DNA from: an uncultured Tenacibaculum sp.
GTDB lineage: Bacteria; Bacteroidota; Bacteroidia; Flavobacteriales; Flavobacteriaceae
Direction of reading: 5' to 3'
Length of the DNA: 64,000 nt
Assembly (NCBI GenBank): GCA_947498055.1
Contig: CANMJA010000012.1
Coordinates: forward strand, 39,248 to 103,247
Part shown: positions 52,482-61,820 of the stretch, piece by piece
Position numbering within the stretch: the first letter of the stretch is position 1
How the letters are laid out: every line of letters starts with the position of its first letter
Notes under the pieces: model-generated
Databases searched by the model: none
Told to the model about the DNA's origin: nothing
What the model saw: only the letters and a program-made list of their open reading frames with translations
Program-made: the position numbers and the translations under genes

Positions 52482-53750
52482 ATGGAAAACGAACCTTTAT
52501 TTACTAGTGATGCAATTGTTTTTGGAATATTAATGATTTCATTAGGATTTGTATTTTATACAGAAAGTATTAAAAAAGGTTTTTGGCCTAAATTCTATAA
52601 AATTGTTCCAGGGGTTTTAATGTGTTATTTAGTTCCTGCTATTTTTAATTCGTTAGGTATTATTTCTGCAGATATTTCTAAAACATATTATATAGCTAGT
52701 CGATATTTGCTGCCAGCTTCTTTAGTATTAATGACTTTAAGTATCGATTTAAAAGCTATTTTTAATTTAGGCCCTAAAGCTTTAATCATATTTTTTACTG
52801 GTACCGTAGGTATTATAATAGGAGGTCCTTTGGCTATTTTAATAATTTCATTTTTTTCACCAGAAACAGTTGGAGGAGTAGGGTTTGATGCCGTTTGGAG
52901 AGGTTTATCTACTTTAGCAGGAAGTTGGATTGGTGGAGGTGCTAACCAAGCAGCAATGTTAGAAATTTACGAATACAACCCTGAAAAATATGGGGGCATG
53001 GTATTAGTAGATATTGTAGTAGCTAATGTTTGGATGGCACTATTATTAATAGGAATAGGAAAGACAGATAAAATAGATAGGTGGTTAAAGGCAGATAATT
53101 CAGCTATAGAAAAATTAAAAGAAAAAGTAAGTTCCTTTGCAGCAAGTGTTAAAAGAAATCCGACATTAACCGATTTAATGGTGATATTAGCTTTGGCTTT
53201 TGGCGCGGTAGGAATTGCACATTTTGGTGCAGATTCAATTTCCACTTTTTTAAAAAATAATGTAGCTGTTATTGCAGATAAGTCATCGGCTTTATCTTCT
53301 TTTTCTTCTAAGTTTTTTTGGATGATAACGATAGCAACAGTAATAGGAATTTTATTGTCTTACACAAAAGCAAGAAACTATGAAGGAGCAGGAGCTAGTA
53401 AAATAGGAAGTATTTTTATTTACATACTGGTTGCCACTATAGGAATGAAAATGGATTTATCTAAGATTATAGAAAACCCAGGATTAATTGCAATTGGTTT
53501 TGTTTGGATGGCAATACACGCAGGATTGTTAATCTTGGTTGCAAAATTAATAAGAGCACCTTATTTTTTCTTAGCAGTAGGAAGTCAGGCAAATGTTGGA
53601 GGGGCAGCAAGTGCACCAGTAGTAGCAGCAGCTTTTCATCCTTCCTTAGCTAGTGTAGGGGTTTTATTAGCAGTATTTGGTTATGTAGTTGGAACCTACG
53701 GAGCAATTTTATGTACAATTTTAATGGAAATAGCATCTAAAGTTGCATAG
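52482..53750 (+). CDS. DUF819 family membrane protein (YjcL-like)
   Basis: The 422-residue polytopic protein has about 12 helices. The conserved DUF819 stretches are FKLGPKAL-like FNLGPKALIIFFTGTVG, RGLSTLAGSWIGGGANQAAM and GSQANVGGAASAPVVAAAF, the last with a characteristic Asn/Gly-rich helix break. It resembles secondary carriers with inverted repeats; the substrate is unknown. It is followed by a DUF4369 lipoprotein gene, 35 bp away. Confidence 0.92.
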   Translation: MENEPLFTSDAIVFGILMISLGFVFYTESIKKGFWPKFYKIVPGVLMCYLVPAIFNSLGIISADISKTYYIASRYLLPASLVLMTLSIDLKAIFNLGPKALIIFFTGTVGIIIGGPLAILIISFFSPETVGGVGFDAVWRGLSTLAGSWIGGGANQAAMLEIYEYNPEKYGGMVLVDIVVANVWMALLLIGIGKTDKIDRWLKADNSAIEKLKEKVSSFAASVKRNPTLTDLMVILALAFGAVGIAHFGADSISTFLKNNVAVIADKSSALSSFSSKFFWMITIATVIGILLSYTKARNYEGAGASKIGSIFIYILVATIGMKMDLSKIIENPGLIAIGFVWMAIHAGLLILVAKLIRAPYFFLAVGSQANVGGAASAPVVAAAFHPSLASVGVLLAVFGYVVGTYGAILCTILMEIASKVA

Positions 53751-53785
53751 AAATCTGCATATTTGCATTCGGAAATTAAGAATTT

Positions 53786-54499
53786 ATGAGAAGATTTATA
53801 TCAGTAATTATCGTATCCATTTTAATTTTTTCTTGTAGCACAGAAAAAACAGGAAACATGGTAGTAACAGGAAAAATTAAAGGCTTAAAAAAGGGGACTT
53901 TATATTTGCAAAAAATGAAAGATACTATTTTAGTTTCTGTAGATTCTGTTCAGTTATTTGGTGAAAACACTTATAGGTTAGTAGATAATGTAGATTCTCC
54001 GTCTATGTATTATTTAACTTTTAATGGAGGAACCAAACCTAAAAACCTAATGTTTTTTGGTGAGAAAGGAGAAATAACAATAAACGATAATATAGAAGAA
54101 TTTGGTTTTAAGCCAACGATAAAAGGATCTAAAAATCAAGAGGTGATGGATAAGTTTCAAAAAATAAACCATCAGTTTAAAATGAAACGACTTGATTTTA
54201 TAGCAAAGGATGTTGAAGCTAGAGCTAAAAAAGATACAATTGAAATAGATAGTTTAGAAAAGGAGTATAAAAAGATGGTAAGAAGACGTTTTTTATTTAC
54301 AACTAATTTTGCAATAGCTAATAAAGACTCCGAAGCTTCTCCATATATTGCTTTGTCAGAACTTTTTGATGCAAATATTTATTTGTTAGATACGATTAAT
54401 AATAGTTTAACAGATAGAGTAAAAGCGTCTAACTATGGTAAAAGATTACAAAAGTTTGTAAGTGACATTAAGGAAAAAGAAAAAACAGAAAAAAAATAA
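53786..54499 (+). CDS. DUF4369-containing lipoprotein
   Basis: The 237-residue lipoprotein has lipobox IFSC (C17) and an N-terminal DUF4369 domain (VVTGKIKGLKKGTLYLQKM, then SMYYLTF and INDNIEEF). DUF4369 usually precedes a thioredoxin/TlpA domain in Bacteroidetes, but here there is no CxxC and the C-terminal half is a charged helical region. This is therefore the stand-alone form, with a Lys/Glu-rich tail. It is the last gene of the unit, with a terminator behind. Confidence 0.85.
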   Translation: MRRFISVIIVSILIFSCSTEKTGNMVVTGKIKGLKKGTLYLQKMKDTILVSVDSVQLFGENTYRLVDNVDSPSMYYLTFNGGTKPKNLMFFGEKGEITINDNIEEFGFKPTIKGSKNQEVMDKFQKINHQFKMKRLDFIAKDVEARAKKDTIEIDSLEKEYKKMVRRRFLFTTNFAIANKDSEASPYIALSELFDANIYLLDTINNSLTDRVKASNYGKRLQKFVSDIKEKEKTEKK

Positions 54500-54528
54500 A
54501 GAAATATTTTTTTAAATTCTATAAAAAT

Positions 54529-54566
54529 AAACCAGTAAAGTTAATCTTGCTTTACTGGTTTTTATT
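54529..54566 (+). terminator. Terminator after the DUF4369 gene
   Basis: The perfect 12-bp arms AAACCAGTAAAG / CTTTACTGGTTT enclose a 9-nt loop, followed by TTATTT. Gene order suggests it may also end the minus-strand VIT-protein transcript. Confidence 0.85.
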
Positions 54567-54589
54567 TATCTAAAATTTTAGACAATGTT

Positions 54590-57500
54590 TTAGAATTTAA
54601 TAGTAGTAGCTAACACGTTTTTAGCTTCTTTGGTAAGCGTAAGTACTTTTTCGGTTCTAGTTTCTTTATTTGTGCCAAAATATTTATAAATTTCTATAGA
54701 TAAACCTACCGGACCATGGATAGTTTGTTGTCTATCTGCAAAAAAATCTACCATAACAGAGTAGGTTCCTTTTTCTGCTTTTTTCACAATTATTTCTTCT
54801 GGACCATAACCTTCGGTAATATCTGTATTATATCTTACAGAATTAGATTCAGTATTTCTATAAAAGAAATCTTTGCCAGAAGGAGTAATTAAGTGTAAAT
54901 CAATGTCGGTATCACTAGAAGTCCATGTTAATACAATTCTAAGGTCTCCAGAAACCATAAATTCTTTTTCAACCTTTTTTTGTTTCTTTAAAATGGCATT
55001 ATAATCGTTGTATAAGGTGTTCATTACTTCTGTATAATCATCAGGATCTCTATTTCTTTCTATCCATGAACCTTCTAATGCTTCTTTTAAAATTGTAATT
55101 GCTTTTCTGTAGTTTCCATTTAATTCATAGGTTATAGCTAAATCTCTATGTGTTATTGGCTCATCTGGTCTTAATTCCAGTATTTTTTCAAATAAAGGAA
55201 TTGCTTCTTTATAGTGTTTTATAGAACGTAACAAATAGGCAAGTGTTCTTATATTTTCATGATTATCTAATTGTATTTCTGCAATATTAGACCATATTTT
55301 AGCAGCTGTTTTTGGAGCGTCTTTTATAAACAAATTTCCTGCTACCATATAAAACCCAGCAGATTTCTTTTCTTTATTTACTAATTCTAAGTACTTTTTA
55401 TATCTTTTTTTTGGTTTGTATTTTGCTATCTTTTTTAAATTAAGAGGTATGTTTTTCCATACTTTTTTTGATAAGGTATGTGCAACATATTTATTAAACT
55501 TTATAGGAATTATTATAGAATTATCCTCTACAAAATCTTTTGTGTAGGCAAATATAATTCCGTCTTTAGCTATAGAATCAGCTAATTTTAAAGAAGCTTC
55601 TTTTGGTATAATTTCTAAAGAGAATATTTTGTCCCAATCAATACTGCTTAATTCATCTTCTCCGTCTTTCCAATCTATATCTGAAAAATCTTCAGTTTCA
55701 TAATCTATAAAAACAAGCGGTTGTTTACCTAAAATAACATGATGGTCTTTTTTCTTTATAAAGAGTTGGTTATGATGTTTAAAAATTTGGTACTCATCAA
55801 TACTAGGAGTGTTGTTTAAAAAATCATATCCATTTTTATAAGTGTTTCCAAAAGAAGAACTTGTTACTACAACTTCATCAAGTATACCTTCAGACATTTT
55901 TATGGAATATTCACCAGAAGTTACTTCTTTACTAGTGTCATTAAAGCCTATGTAGCTACAAGATAGTTTGCTATTATGAGGAACTTTTAGTGAAAAGTTA
56001 CCATCAAAATCTGATTCTGTTCCTATTTTAGTGTTCTGAACGTATACAGAAACACCTGGCATTGGACCTTCGCCTTCTTCAATAGCAGTTCCATTTATTA
56101 CATAAAAATCACCTTGCTGTATTGCTTTTACTTTAATAAAAATGCTACTACTAGAAGAAGATTTTTCGTGGTTTTTATCAATAATAGGATCTGCTTGTTT
56201 AGGAATGTATAAGGCATTTAAAGAATCTAATTGTTCTTCAATAACATCAAATGCATTATCAACTTTATCTGTTTTTAAACGAAACTCTTCTTCTCTTTTC
56301 TCAAAAATAGCATCTATTTTTTTTTCTTGTTCAGGATATGCCCAAATAAGAAGTTCTGATAAATCCACTAGCTGATTATTTAAAAATCTTAATTTATTTT
56401 CTTGCTTTTTAAGCTTGGCTAATTTATAATTATTATAGTATTGTTTTTTCCATGTTGTATTTGGTGGTACTATTTCATTTTCTATATAATCTTCTAGAGT
56501 TTCTAGTACAATTAACGAAGTATAGTCGGTTATTAAATTATTCTGAAGTCCTAATGTTATTATTTCATTTTTATTTTCTTTAGGATTAAGACTTAATTCT
56601 TTTACTTTTTCTATGGTGAATAAACATTTTAAATCTATAATATTTGATTTAATTTCAATAGGGTGTAACTGTTTTATTTTATTGTTATTAAGATTAAAAA
56701 CAGGAGAAATAGTTGATGATTTATTTCCTTTAGCAATAGCTGAAAAGTAGGAGGTTGAAATTTGAGAATTTGATTTTGGGTAATACTCTTGTATTTCTTT
56801 TTCTTTATAACCATAAAATACTCTTGAATTTTTTAAGAGTATGGCTATAGCTGATGTTATTGATTGATTATTTAAATTTATGTAAACTCCTCCATTTTCT
56901 TTAGCAATTACTTTCAATTTTGCGGGATTATTTGCTGTTTGAGAAGTGATGGTAAAGGTTTTTGCTGTATTAGGTTTAAAAGTAGTATCCCCAAAATTAG
57001 AAATTCCATCACTACATAAAATATTAACATCAGATATTGGAAATTTTTTAATATCTCCATATTGGGTAGCACCATCGTAAGAAATTGTATTCAAAAAACG
57101 TTCTAATTTTTTCGTATTCCCTTTTCTAATTCTAATTTTTTTAATAGCAGTAATTTCTGTGTTAAACAAAACAATAGTTATGTTTATTTTTTGAATTTCT
57201 TTACAAAGTGATTTTAAAAAATTAATTTCTTTGGTAACTAATCCTTTTCTAGATAAAGAATGATCCCAAAGTACCGTTATATTTTTCGGAATGGTCTTTC
57301 TTTTTTTAAGAGTAGGAATAGGAGTATTGTAATAATAGTAAAAATTGTTTTTTTGTTTTTGATAATAGGTGAATTCTTTTTGTTTTGGATGCATAGTAAT
57401 ATCGATCTTTTTAGAAGAGATGGAAGAAATAGAAGTAATCCCTTTTTCTGTTTTTTTAGTAAAAGAAGCGATTCCATCTAACTTTAATTCTTTAGTAAAA

Positions 57501-58042
57501 CCAATAAAATCTATCTGGACTTCTTTTTTTTGTACCTTCTCTTTAAAATTTAGAGAGAGCTTAAAATGTAAAGCACCGTTTTTCCAAATTAAATTATCTA
57601 AAATTTCTAATTGAATAATTCTACTTCCTTTTGCAGGAATAGGATAAATTCTTGTTTTAAAATTATTACCCTCTGTTTTTTCTAACAATGCAGGGTCAAT
57701 ACTACGACTCACAATATTTTCAAAAGCTGCTCTTCCTTTAACTTTATCTACTGCAACAGCATTTCTAAGTTTTCCATTAATATCTAAAGCATATCCAATA
57801 ATAGTTTGATGATCAGATAAAGGGAATTGTAATTCCCCAGATAATTGTCTTTTAGAATGATTAAAGACTTCAATAGTATATTTTGTGATACCTAAATTAC
57901 CAATAATAGAAGTGTGTGATTTAATTTTTTTAATAGATAAGCTGTCACTTTTTTTAGAATCCACTAAAAATTGTTGTCCATAAGTAGAGAATATAGATAT
58001 AAAAAAAAGGAAAAGTATTTTTATGTTTTTATAAACCATCAT
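54590..58042 (-). CDS. VIT/vWA protein with carboxypeptidase-like, TPR and DUF2135 domains
   Basis: I use ATG 58042 (1150 residues), as the longer frame starts with TTG and puts 20 residues ahead of the signal peptide (ending FSTYGQQ). An N-terminal VIT-type domain is followed by a von Willebrand A-like domain with the MIDAS-like DHSLS in TVLWDHSLSRKG (about 260-400). A CarboxypepD_reg-like beta domain (VSVYVQNTKIGTESDFDGNF, about 665-740), TPR repeats (about 970-1060) and a C-terminal DUF2135 beta domain (TSSDTDIDLHLITPSG) complete it. It is secreted and probably scaffolds protein assembly at the surface. It is monocistronic, convergent with the DUF4369 gene. Confidence 0.85.
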   Translation of the reverse strand: MMVYKNIKILFLFFISIFSTYGQQFLVDSKKSDSLSIKKIKSHTSIIGNLGITKYTIEVFNHSKRQLSGELQFPLSDHQTIIGYALDINGKLRNAVAVDKVKGRAAFENIVSRSIDPALLEKTEGNNFKTRIYPIPAKGSRIIQLEILDNLIWKNGALHFKLSLNFKEKVQKKEVQIDFIGFTKELKLDGIASFTKKTEKGITSISSISSKKIDITMHPKQKEFTYYQKQKNNFYYYYNTPIPTLKKRKTIPKNITVLWDHSLSRKGLVTKEINFLKSLCKEIQKINITIVLFNTEITAIKKIRIRKGNTKKLERFLNTISYDGATQYGDIKKFPISDVNILCSDGISNFGDTTFKPNTAKTFTITSQTANNPAKLKVIAKENGGVYINLNNQSITSAIAILLKNSRVFYGYKEKEIQEYYPKSNSQISTSYFSAIAKGNKSSTISPVFNLNNNKIKQLHPIEIKSNIIDLKCLFTIEKVKELSLNPKENKNEIITLGLQNNLITDYTSLIVLETLEDYIENEIVPPNTTWKKQYYNNYKLAKLKKQENKLRFLNNQLVDLSELLIWAYPEQEKKIDAIFEKREEEFRLKTDKVDNAFDVIEEQLDSLNALYIPKQADPIIDKNHEKSSSSSSIFIKVKAIQQGDFYVINGTAIEEGEGPMPGVSVYVQNTKIGTESDFDGNFSLKVPHNSKLSCSYIGFNDTSKEVTSGEYSIKMSEGILDEVVVTSSSFGNTYKNGYDFLNNTPSIDEYQIFKHHNQLFIKKKDHHVILGKQPLVFIDYETEDFSDIDWKDGEDELSSIDWDKIFSLEIIPKEASLKLADSIAKDGIIFAYTKDFVEDNSIIIPIKFNKYVAHTLSKKVWKNIPLNLKKIAKYKPKKRYKKYLELVNKEKKSAGFYMVAGNLFIKDAPKTAAKIWSNIAEIQLDNHENIRTLAYLLRSIKHYKEAIPLFEKILELRPDEPITHRDLAITYELNGNYRKAITILKEALEGSWIERNRDPDDYTEVMNTLYNDYNAILKKQKKVEKEFMVSGDLRIVLTWTSSDTDIDLHLITPSGKDFFYRNTESNSVRYNTDITEGYGPEEIIVKKAEKGTYSVMVDFFADRQQTIHGPVGLSIEIYKYFGTNKETRTEKVLTLTKEAKNVLATTIKF

Positions 58043-58324
58043 GTTTTTTAAAGTATTAACTTTTTGTCGACATTTATTATAATTCAGATTACTTTGTTCC
58101 AAATAAATATTCTTTTAGTAAAAAATCTAAAATACCCAATCTTCTTTTAATTGCTAATTAAAAATGTATATACGTTTAAAGGGAATACATATTTGTTACA
58201 TTCCTTTTATAAAGTCAATAAATGAATAGATATGTGAGTTTAAAATAATCGTTAAATTAGTTATAGATTTTTAATTTTTCATTTAAATTCACCAACTAAT
58301 CAATGAATTAAATTTATAAAAACA

Positions 58325-59455
58325 ATGAAGAAACTATATGTTGTAGTGTTTTTTATGAGTATGGCTATGTACTCACAATCTAATAATGTTATTTCTAGAA
58401 ATTGGACTTCTTTTTTACAATCTATAGAAGTAACATCTGATAAAGAGGCTAAATTTAAACTAATGGGGAGTTTAAAAGTAATGCCTAAAGATGATAAGGC
58501 TTGGGCAGGATTATGGATAGAGGTAGAGACTAAAAATGGAGAATTAGATTCTTCTGATAGCATGGGAGAAAGAGTAAAAACTAATGTATGGAAAGAATAT
58601 AGTATAGAAGGAACGATCAACAAAAATACGAAAAGATTAAATTTTGGAGGTCTTTGTTTGTATAATGGAGATTTTTACTTCGATAACTTTAAACTGTTTA
58701 TAGAAAATGATAAAGGTGTTTTTCAGGAAGTAAATATTGTTAATGGAAATTTTGAAAAACAAGTAGTAAATAATAAAATAGAAAATTGGTTTGAGTCTAG
58801 TAATACTACTATAATTAGAGTAAAAGAATTTGATATTTCTTCAAGTAATGATGCTATTTCAGGAAAAAAATCACTACTAATTAAAGGATCTGGAATAAAA
58901 ATTCCTAAATATGAATTTGGAAAAATAGGAAAAGTAAATGCCGAGAATCCACAAATAGATAATATGATTGCAATGCTTGAAGATTTAAAAGATAGAGTAG
59001 AAAGTATTGTGAAAGATTTACCAAAAGAACATGTAGATCATTTACATGATGAAAAATCAAATAGAATAGGAGCCTTAGTGTTACATTTAGCTGCTGCTGA
59101 AGTGTACTATCAAAAATACACCTTTGGTGAGTCTGTTTTTGATAAGAAAGATCCAGAGTTATGGAAAGTAGGTTTAGATTTAGGAGATAAAGGTAGAGAG
59201 ATGTTAAAAGATAAACCAATTAGTTATTATTTAGAACTTTATGATGAGGTAAGAAAAAAAACGATAGAAGAATTAAGAAAAAGAGATGATGTGTGGTTTA
59301 AGCAAGTAAATGCAGGAAAAAGTATTTCTAACCAGTATGCATGGTTTCATGTGATGGAGCACCAATCAAGTCATTTAGGACAGGTATTATTTTTAAGAAA
59401 AAGACTACCTCCTTTAAATAAGGAAGTGAAAATTAAAAAAGAATTAAAAAAATAA
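58325..59455 (+). CDS. Secreted DinB-like protein with N-terminal galactose-binding-like domain
   Basis: The 376-residue protein has a signal peptide (MKKLYVVVFFMSMAMYSQ). Residues 25-185 form a beta-rich carbohydrate-binding-like domain (AWAGLWIEVE, NVWKEYSIEGTI, FYFDNFKLFI), and residues about 195-376 form a DinB-like four-helix domain with histidines in LHLAAAEVYYQ and WFHVMEHQSSHLGQ, the metal-binding triad pattern. DinB-fold enzymes are normally cytoplasmic thiol transferases; a secreted version fused to a binding module is unusual. The substrate is unknown. It stands alone, with a terminator behind. Confidence 0.8.
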   Translation: MKKLYVVVFFMSMAMYSQSNNVISRNWTSFLQSIEVTSDKEAKFKLMGSLKVMPKDDKAWAGLWIEVETKNGELDSSDSMGERVKTNVWKEYSIEGTINKNTKRLNFGGLCLYNGDFYFDNFKLFIENDKGVFQEVNIVNGNFEKQVVNNKIENWFESSNTTIIRVKEFDISSSNDAISGKKSLLIKGSGIKIPKYEFGKIGKVNAENPQIDNMIAMLEDLKDRVESIVKDLPKEHVDHLHDEKSNRIGALVLHLAAAEVYYQKYTFGESVFDKKDPELWKVGLDLGDKGREMLKDKPISYYLELYDEVRKKTIEELRKRDDVWFKQVNAGKSISNQYAWFHVMEHQSSHLGQVLFLRKRLPPLNKEVKIKKELKK

Positions 59456-59469
59456 ATCCATTTATTTGA

Positions 59470-59508
59470 AAACCTCACAAATGTTAAAAACAGGTGAGGT
59501 TTTTTTGT
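59470..59508 (+). terminator. Terminator after the DinB-like gene
   Basis: The 9-bp arms AAACCTCAC / GTGAGGTTT enclose a 15-nt loop and are followed by a T run. Confidence 0.85.
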
Positions 59509-59800
59509 ATAGAATGTCATAGCGATATAGCTAACAGAATTTTGAGAAACGGCAGTAAGGACATAAAATAGGATACTACTTTTTTTACTTAAAAAGCAGA
59601 AATATAGTGATAACTCGACATGTGTGTGAAAAATTTGAAAATAAAGGCAGCAGTGTTGGACTAGAGACAAAAATATGTTAAAGGTAGGAACAAAGCAGTT
59701 TCCTGTTTCTTTTCTAAAAATAGGTTTGAATAAAAGGAGTAGCAAATTATTTCACTATGTAAGTAATGAAGACATTTAGAGAAATACTTTTGAAATAAGC
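59509..59800. other. Intergenic stretch without recognised gene
   Basis: About 290 bp lie between two terminators. The base composition is slightly less AT-rich than neighbouring spacers, and there is no plausible coding frame; a 124-codon minus-strand frame (59371-59745) overlaps the DinB-like gene and has no family features. It may be a degenerate mobile or repeated element. Confidence 0.45.
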
Positions 59801-59837
59801 AAAAACCCCATCAAATTATTAATTTGATGAGGTTTTT
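59801..59837. terminator. Terminator of the coiled-coil/nif3 operon
   Basis: AAAACCCCATCAAATT pairs with AATTTGATGAGGTTTTT (one bulge) around ATT; the minus-strand gene ends 24 bp to the right. Confidence 0.85.
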
Positions 59838-59860
59838 ATTATAAATTTATAATTTGTGTT

Positions 59861-60631
59861 TTACACAAATAAGTTGTCTATTTTTTCTCTCTCTTCAGCA
59901 GCTAAAGCAGAATCTACTAAAATACGACCACTATGCTCGTCGATAGTAATTTTCTTTCTGTTCGCTATTTCTAATTGAATTTGAGGTGGAATAGTAAAGA
60001 AAGAACCACCAGCAGCACCACGTTCAATAGAAACTACGGCCAATCCGTTTTTAACCTTATTACGAATTCTATTATACGCAGTTAATAAGTGCTTATCGAT
60101 AGATTGAGAATATTCTATAGATTTTTCTTGTAATAATTTCTCTTCCTTCTCCGTTTCTTTTAAGATAGCATCTAACTCAGATTTTTTAGCATTTAAATGC
60201 TTTTCTTGTTGTTTTAACTTATCTTTTGTATTGTCTACAACTTGTTTCTTTTGCGAAATTTTAGCTTTAAATTCTTTAATTCTTTTTTCAGCTAATTGAA
60301 TTTCTAACTCTTGATATTCAGTTTCCTTACTTAAAGAATCGAATTCACGATTATTACGAACATTTTTTTGTTGTTCTTCATACTTTTTAATTAAGGCTTT
60401 AGATTCCTCAATAGAAAGTTTTTTATTACTAATTTCAGTATCTAAGTTAGCAATATCTTGTGCTAAATTCGAAAGTCTAGTATTTAATCCAGCAACATCA
60501 TCTTCTAAGTCCTCTACTTCTAAAGGCAATTCACCACGAACGTTTCTAATTTCATCAATTCTAGAATCAATTAATTGTAAATCGTACAACGCTCTTAATT
60601 TTTGCTCTACCGTTACTTCTTTTTTTGCCAT
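59861..60631 (-). CDS. DUF164-type coiled-coil protein with cysteine-free zinc-ribbon remnant
   Basis: The 256-residue protein has a long coiled coil (about 30-175), then a C-terminal region matching the C4 zinc-ribbon (DUF164/CdsZ) family. The two conserved blocks are present as AAGGSFFTIPPQIQLEI and ITIDEHSGRILVDS, where the family normally has CGGCFxxIPPQ and CEHCGRILVD. All four zinc-binding cysteines are replaced (A, S, D and S), and the protein contains no other candidate pairs. The fold may persist without zinc. It lies 6 bp after the nif3 gene and shares its operon. In other bacteria, related proteins have been linked to lipid or surface functions; no role is assigned here. Confidence 0.88.
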   Translation of the reverse strand: MAKKEVTVEQKLRALYDLQLIDSRIDEIRNVRGELPLEVEDLEDDVAGLNTRLSNLAQDIANLDTEISNKKLSIEESKALIKKYEEQQKNVRNNREFDSLSKETEYQELEIQLAEKRIKEFKAKISQKKQVVDNTKDKLKQQEKHLNAKKSELDAILKETEKEEKLLQEKSIEYSQSIDKHLLTAYNRIRNKVKNGLAVVSIERGAAGGSFFTIPPQIQLEIANRKKITIDEHSGRILVDSALAAEEREKIDNLFV

Positions 60632-60637
60632 CTTATG

Positions 60638-61732
60638 TTAAATATAATGTATTGGATTCGTACTTTTTTCGCTTAAAATAATCGCAAAATTAGTAAATTT
60701 TTTTGTAAGATAGTCAACTAAAAGATTTTTTGTAAACTGTTCGCTTTCATAATGACCAACATCTGCTAATAAAATCTGTTCTTCAGCTTTATAAAATTCA
60801 TGATATTTAAAATCTGCACTAATGTATGCATCTGCACTAGCTTGGATAGCATTTGTAATAGCAAAACTTCCTGAACCACCTAAAACGGCTACTTTCTGTA
60901 TGTTTTTATTTAATAGTTTAGAATGGCGAACACAGCCTGTTTTAAAGGTTTTTTTTACAAAATTTAAAAAAGCAGACTCCTTCATTTCAATTGGAAATTC
61001 ACCAATCATTCCCATTCCTATATTTTGATTTCTATTTTCTAAGGTTATTATTTCGTAAGCAATTTCTTCGTAAGGATGTGTTTTAAATAGTGTTTTTAAA
61101 ATTTTTCCTTCTAAAAAGCTATCGAAAGTTACGGTAATACAAGTTTCTTCTTCAAATCGAAGTTCTCCTTTAGTACCTATAACTGGATTTGCGTTATCAT
61201 TACCTCGATAACTGCCTTTTCCTTCCACATTAAAAGAGCAATGATCGTAATTACCAATAGTTCCTGCACCTGTTGTAAAAAGAGCATTTCTAAGATTATT
61301 TGCTTCTGCATAAGGAACATAAGTGGTTAACTTTTTTATAATTCCCTTTTTAGGAATTAAAACCTTGGTGTTTTTTAAACCAAGTACTTCACACATTTTT
61401 GCAGAAACACCATTATTAGAATTATCTAAAGCAGTATGCGTAGCATAAATAGCAATATTGTTTTTAATAGCTTTTAAAACGGTACGTTCTACATAATTGT
61501 TACCATTTAGCTTTTTTAAGCCACTAAAAATAATTGGATGAAAGCTAACAATTAAATTACAATTCTTTTGTATTGCTTCTTCTACAGTTTCTTCTAAGGT
61601 ATCTAAAGTAACTAAAACTCCTGTAACTTTGGTAAGATAGCTACCAACTAACAATCCTACATTATCAAAATCTTCCGCATAAGCAAGCGGAGCTAATTGT
61701 TCTATATGATTTGTAATGTCTTTTATAGTCAT
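60638..61732 (-). CDS. Nif3-like dinuclear metal protein (YbgI/YqfO family)
   Basis: The 364-residue NIF3 protein has the conserved opening LAPLAYAEDFDNVGLLVGS and metal-binding motifs SFHPIIFSGLKK and ATHTALDNSNNGVS, then the later VLGGSGSFAITNAIQASADAYISAD and LLADVGHYESEQ. The inserted central domain (about 120-240) makes it the longer YqfO-like type. The function is uncertain (possible nucleotide/GTP-cyclohydrolase-like role). The gene precedes the zinc-ribbon-like gene by 6 bp, a gene pair conserved in Bacteroidetes. Confidence 0.95.
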   Translation of the reverse strand: MTIKDITNHIEQLAPLAYAEDFDNVGLLVGSYLTKVTGVLVTLDTLEETVEEAIQKNCNLIVSFHPIIFSGLKKLNGNNYVERTVLKAIKNNIAIYATHTALDNSNNGVSAKMCEVLGLKNTKVLIPKKGIIKKLTTYVPYAEANNLRNALFTTGAGTIGNYDHCSFNVEGKGSYRGNDNANPVIGTKGELRFEEETCITVTFDSFLEGKILKTLFKTHPYEEIAYEIITLENRNQNIGMGMIGEFPIEMKESAFLNFVKKTFKTGCVRHSKLLNKNIQKVAVLGGSGSFAITNAIQASADAYISADFKYHEFYKAEEQILLADVGHYESEQFTKNLLVDYLTKKFTNFAIILSEKSTNPIHYI

Positions 61733-61820
61733 TTTATAAATTTATAAGAACATCTAAATAAACAACGATATAGTTAAAGGTTTCTATTTCTAAGTTGCTT
61801 TTTTAAGATGTTTAATTTTT

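Noticed and set aside
59371..59745. 124-codon minus-strand frame
   Set aside because: Overlaps the 3' end of the DinB-like gene antisense, and its translation is the Leu/Phe/Ser/Cys-rich type typical of antisense A/T-rich DNA.
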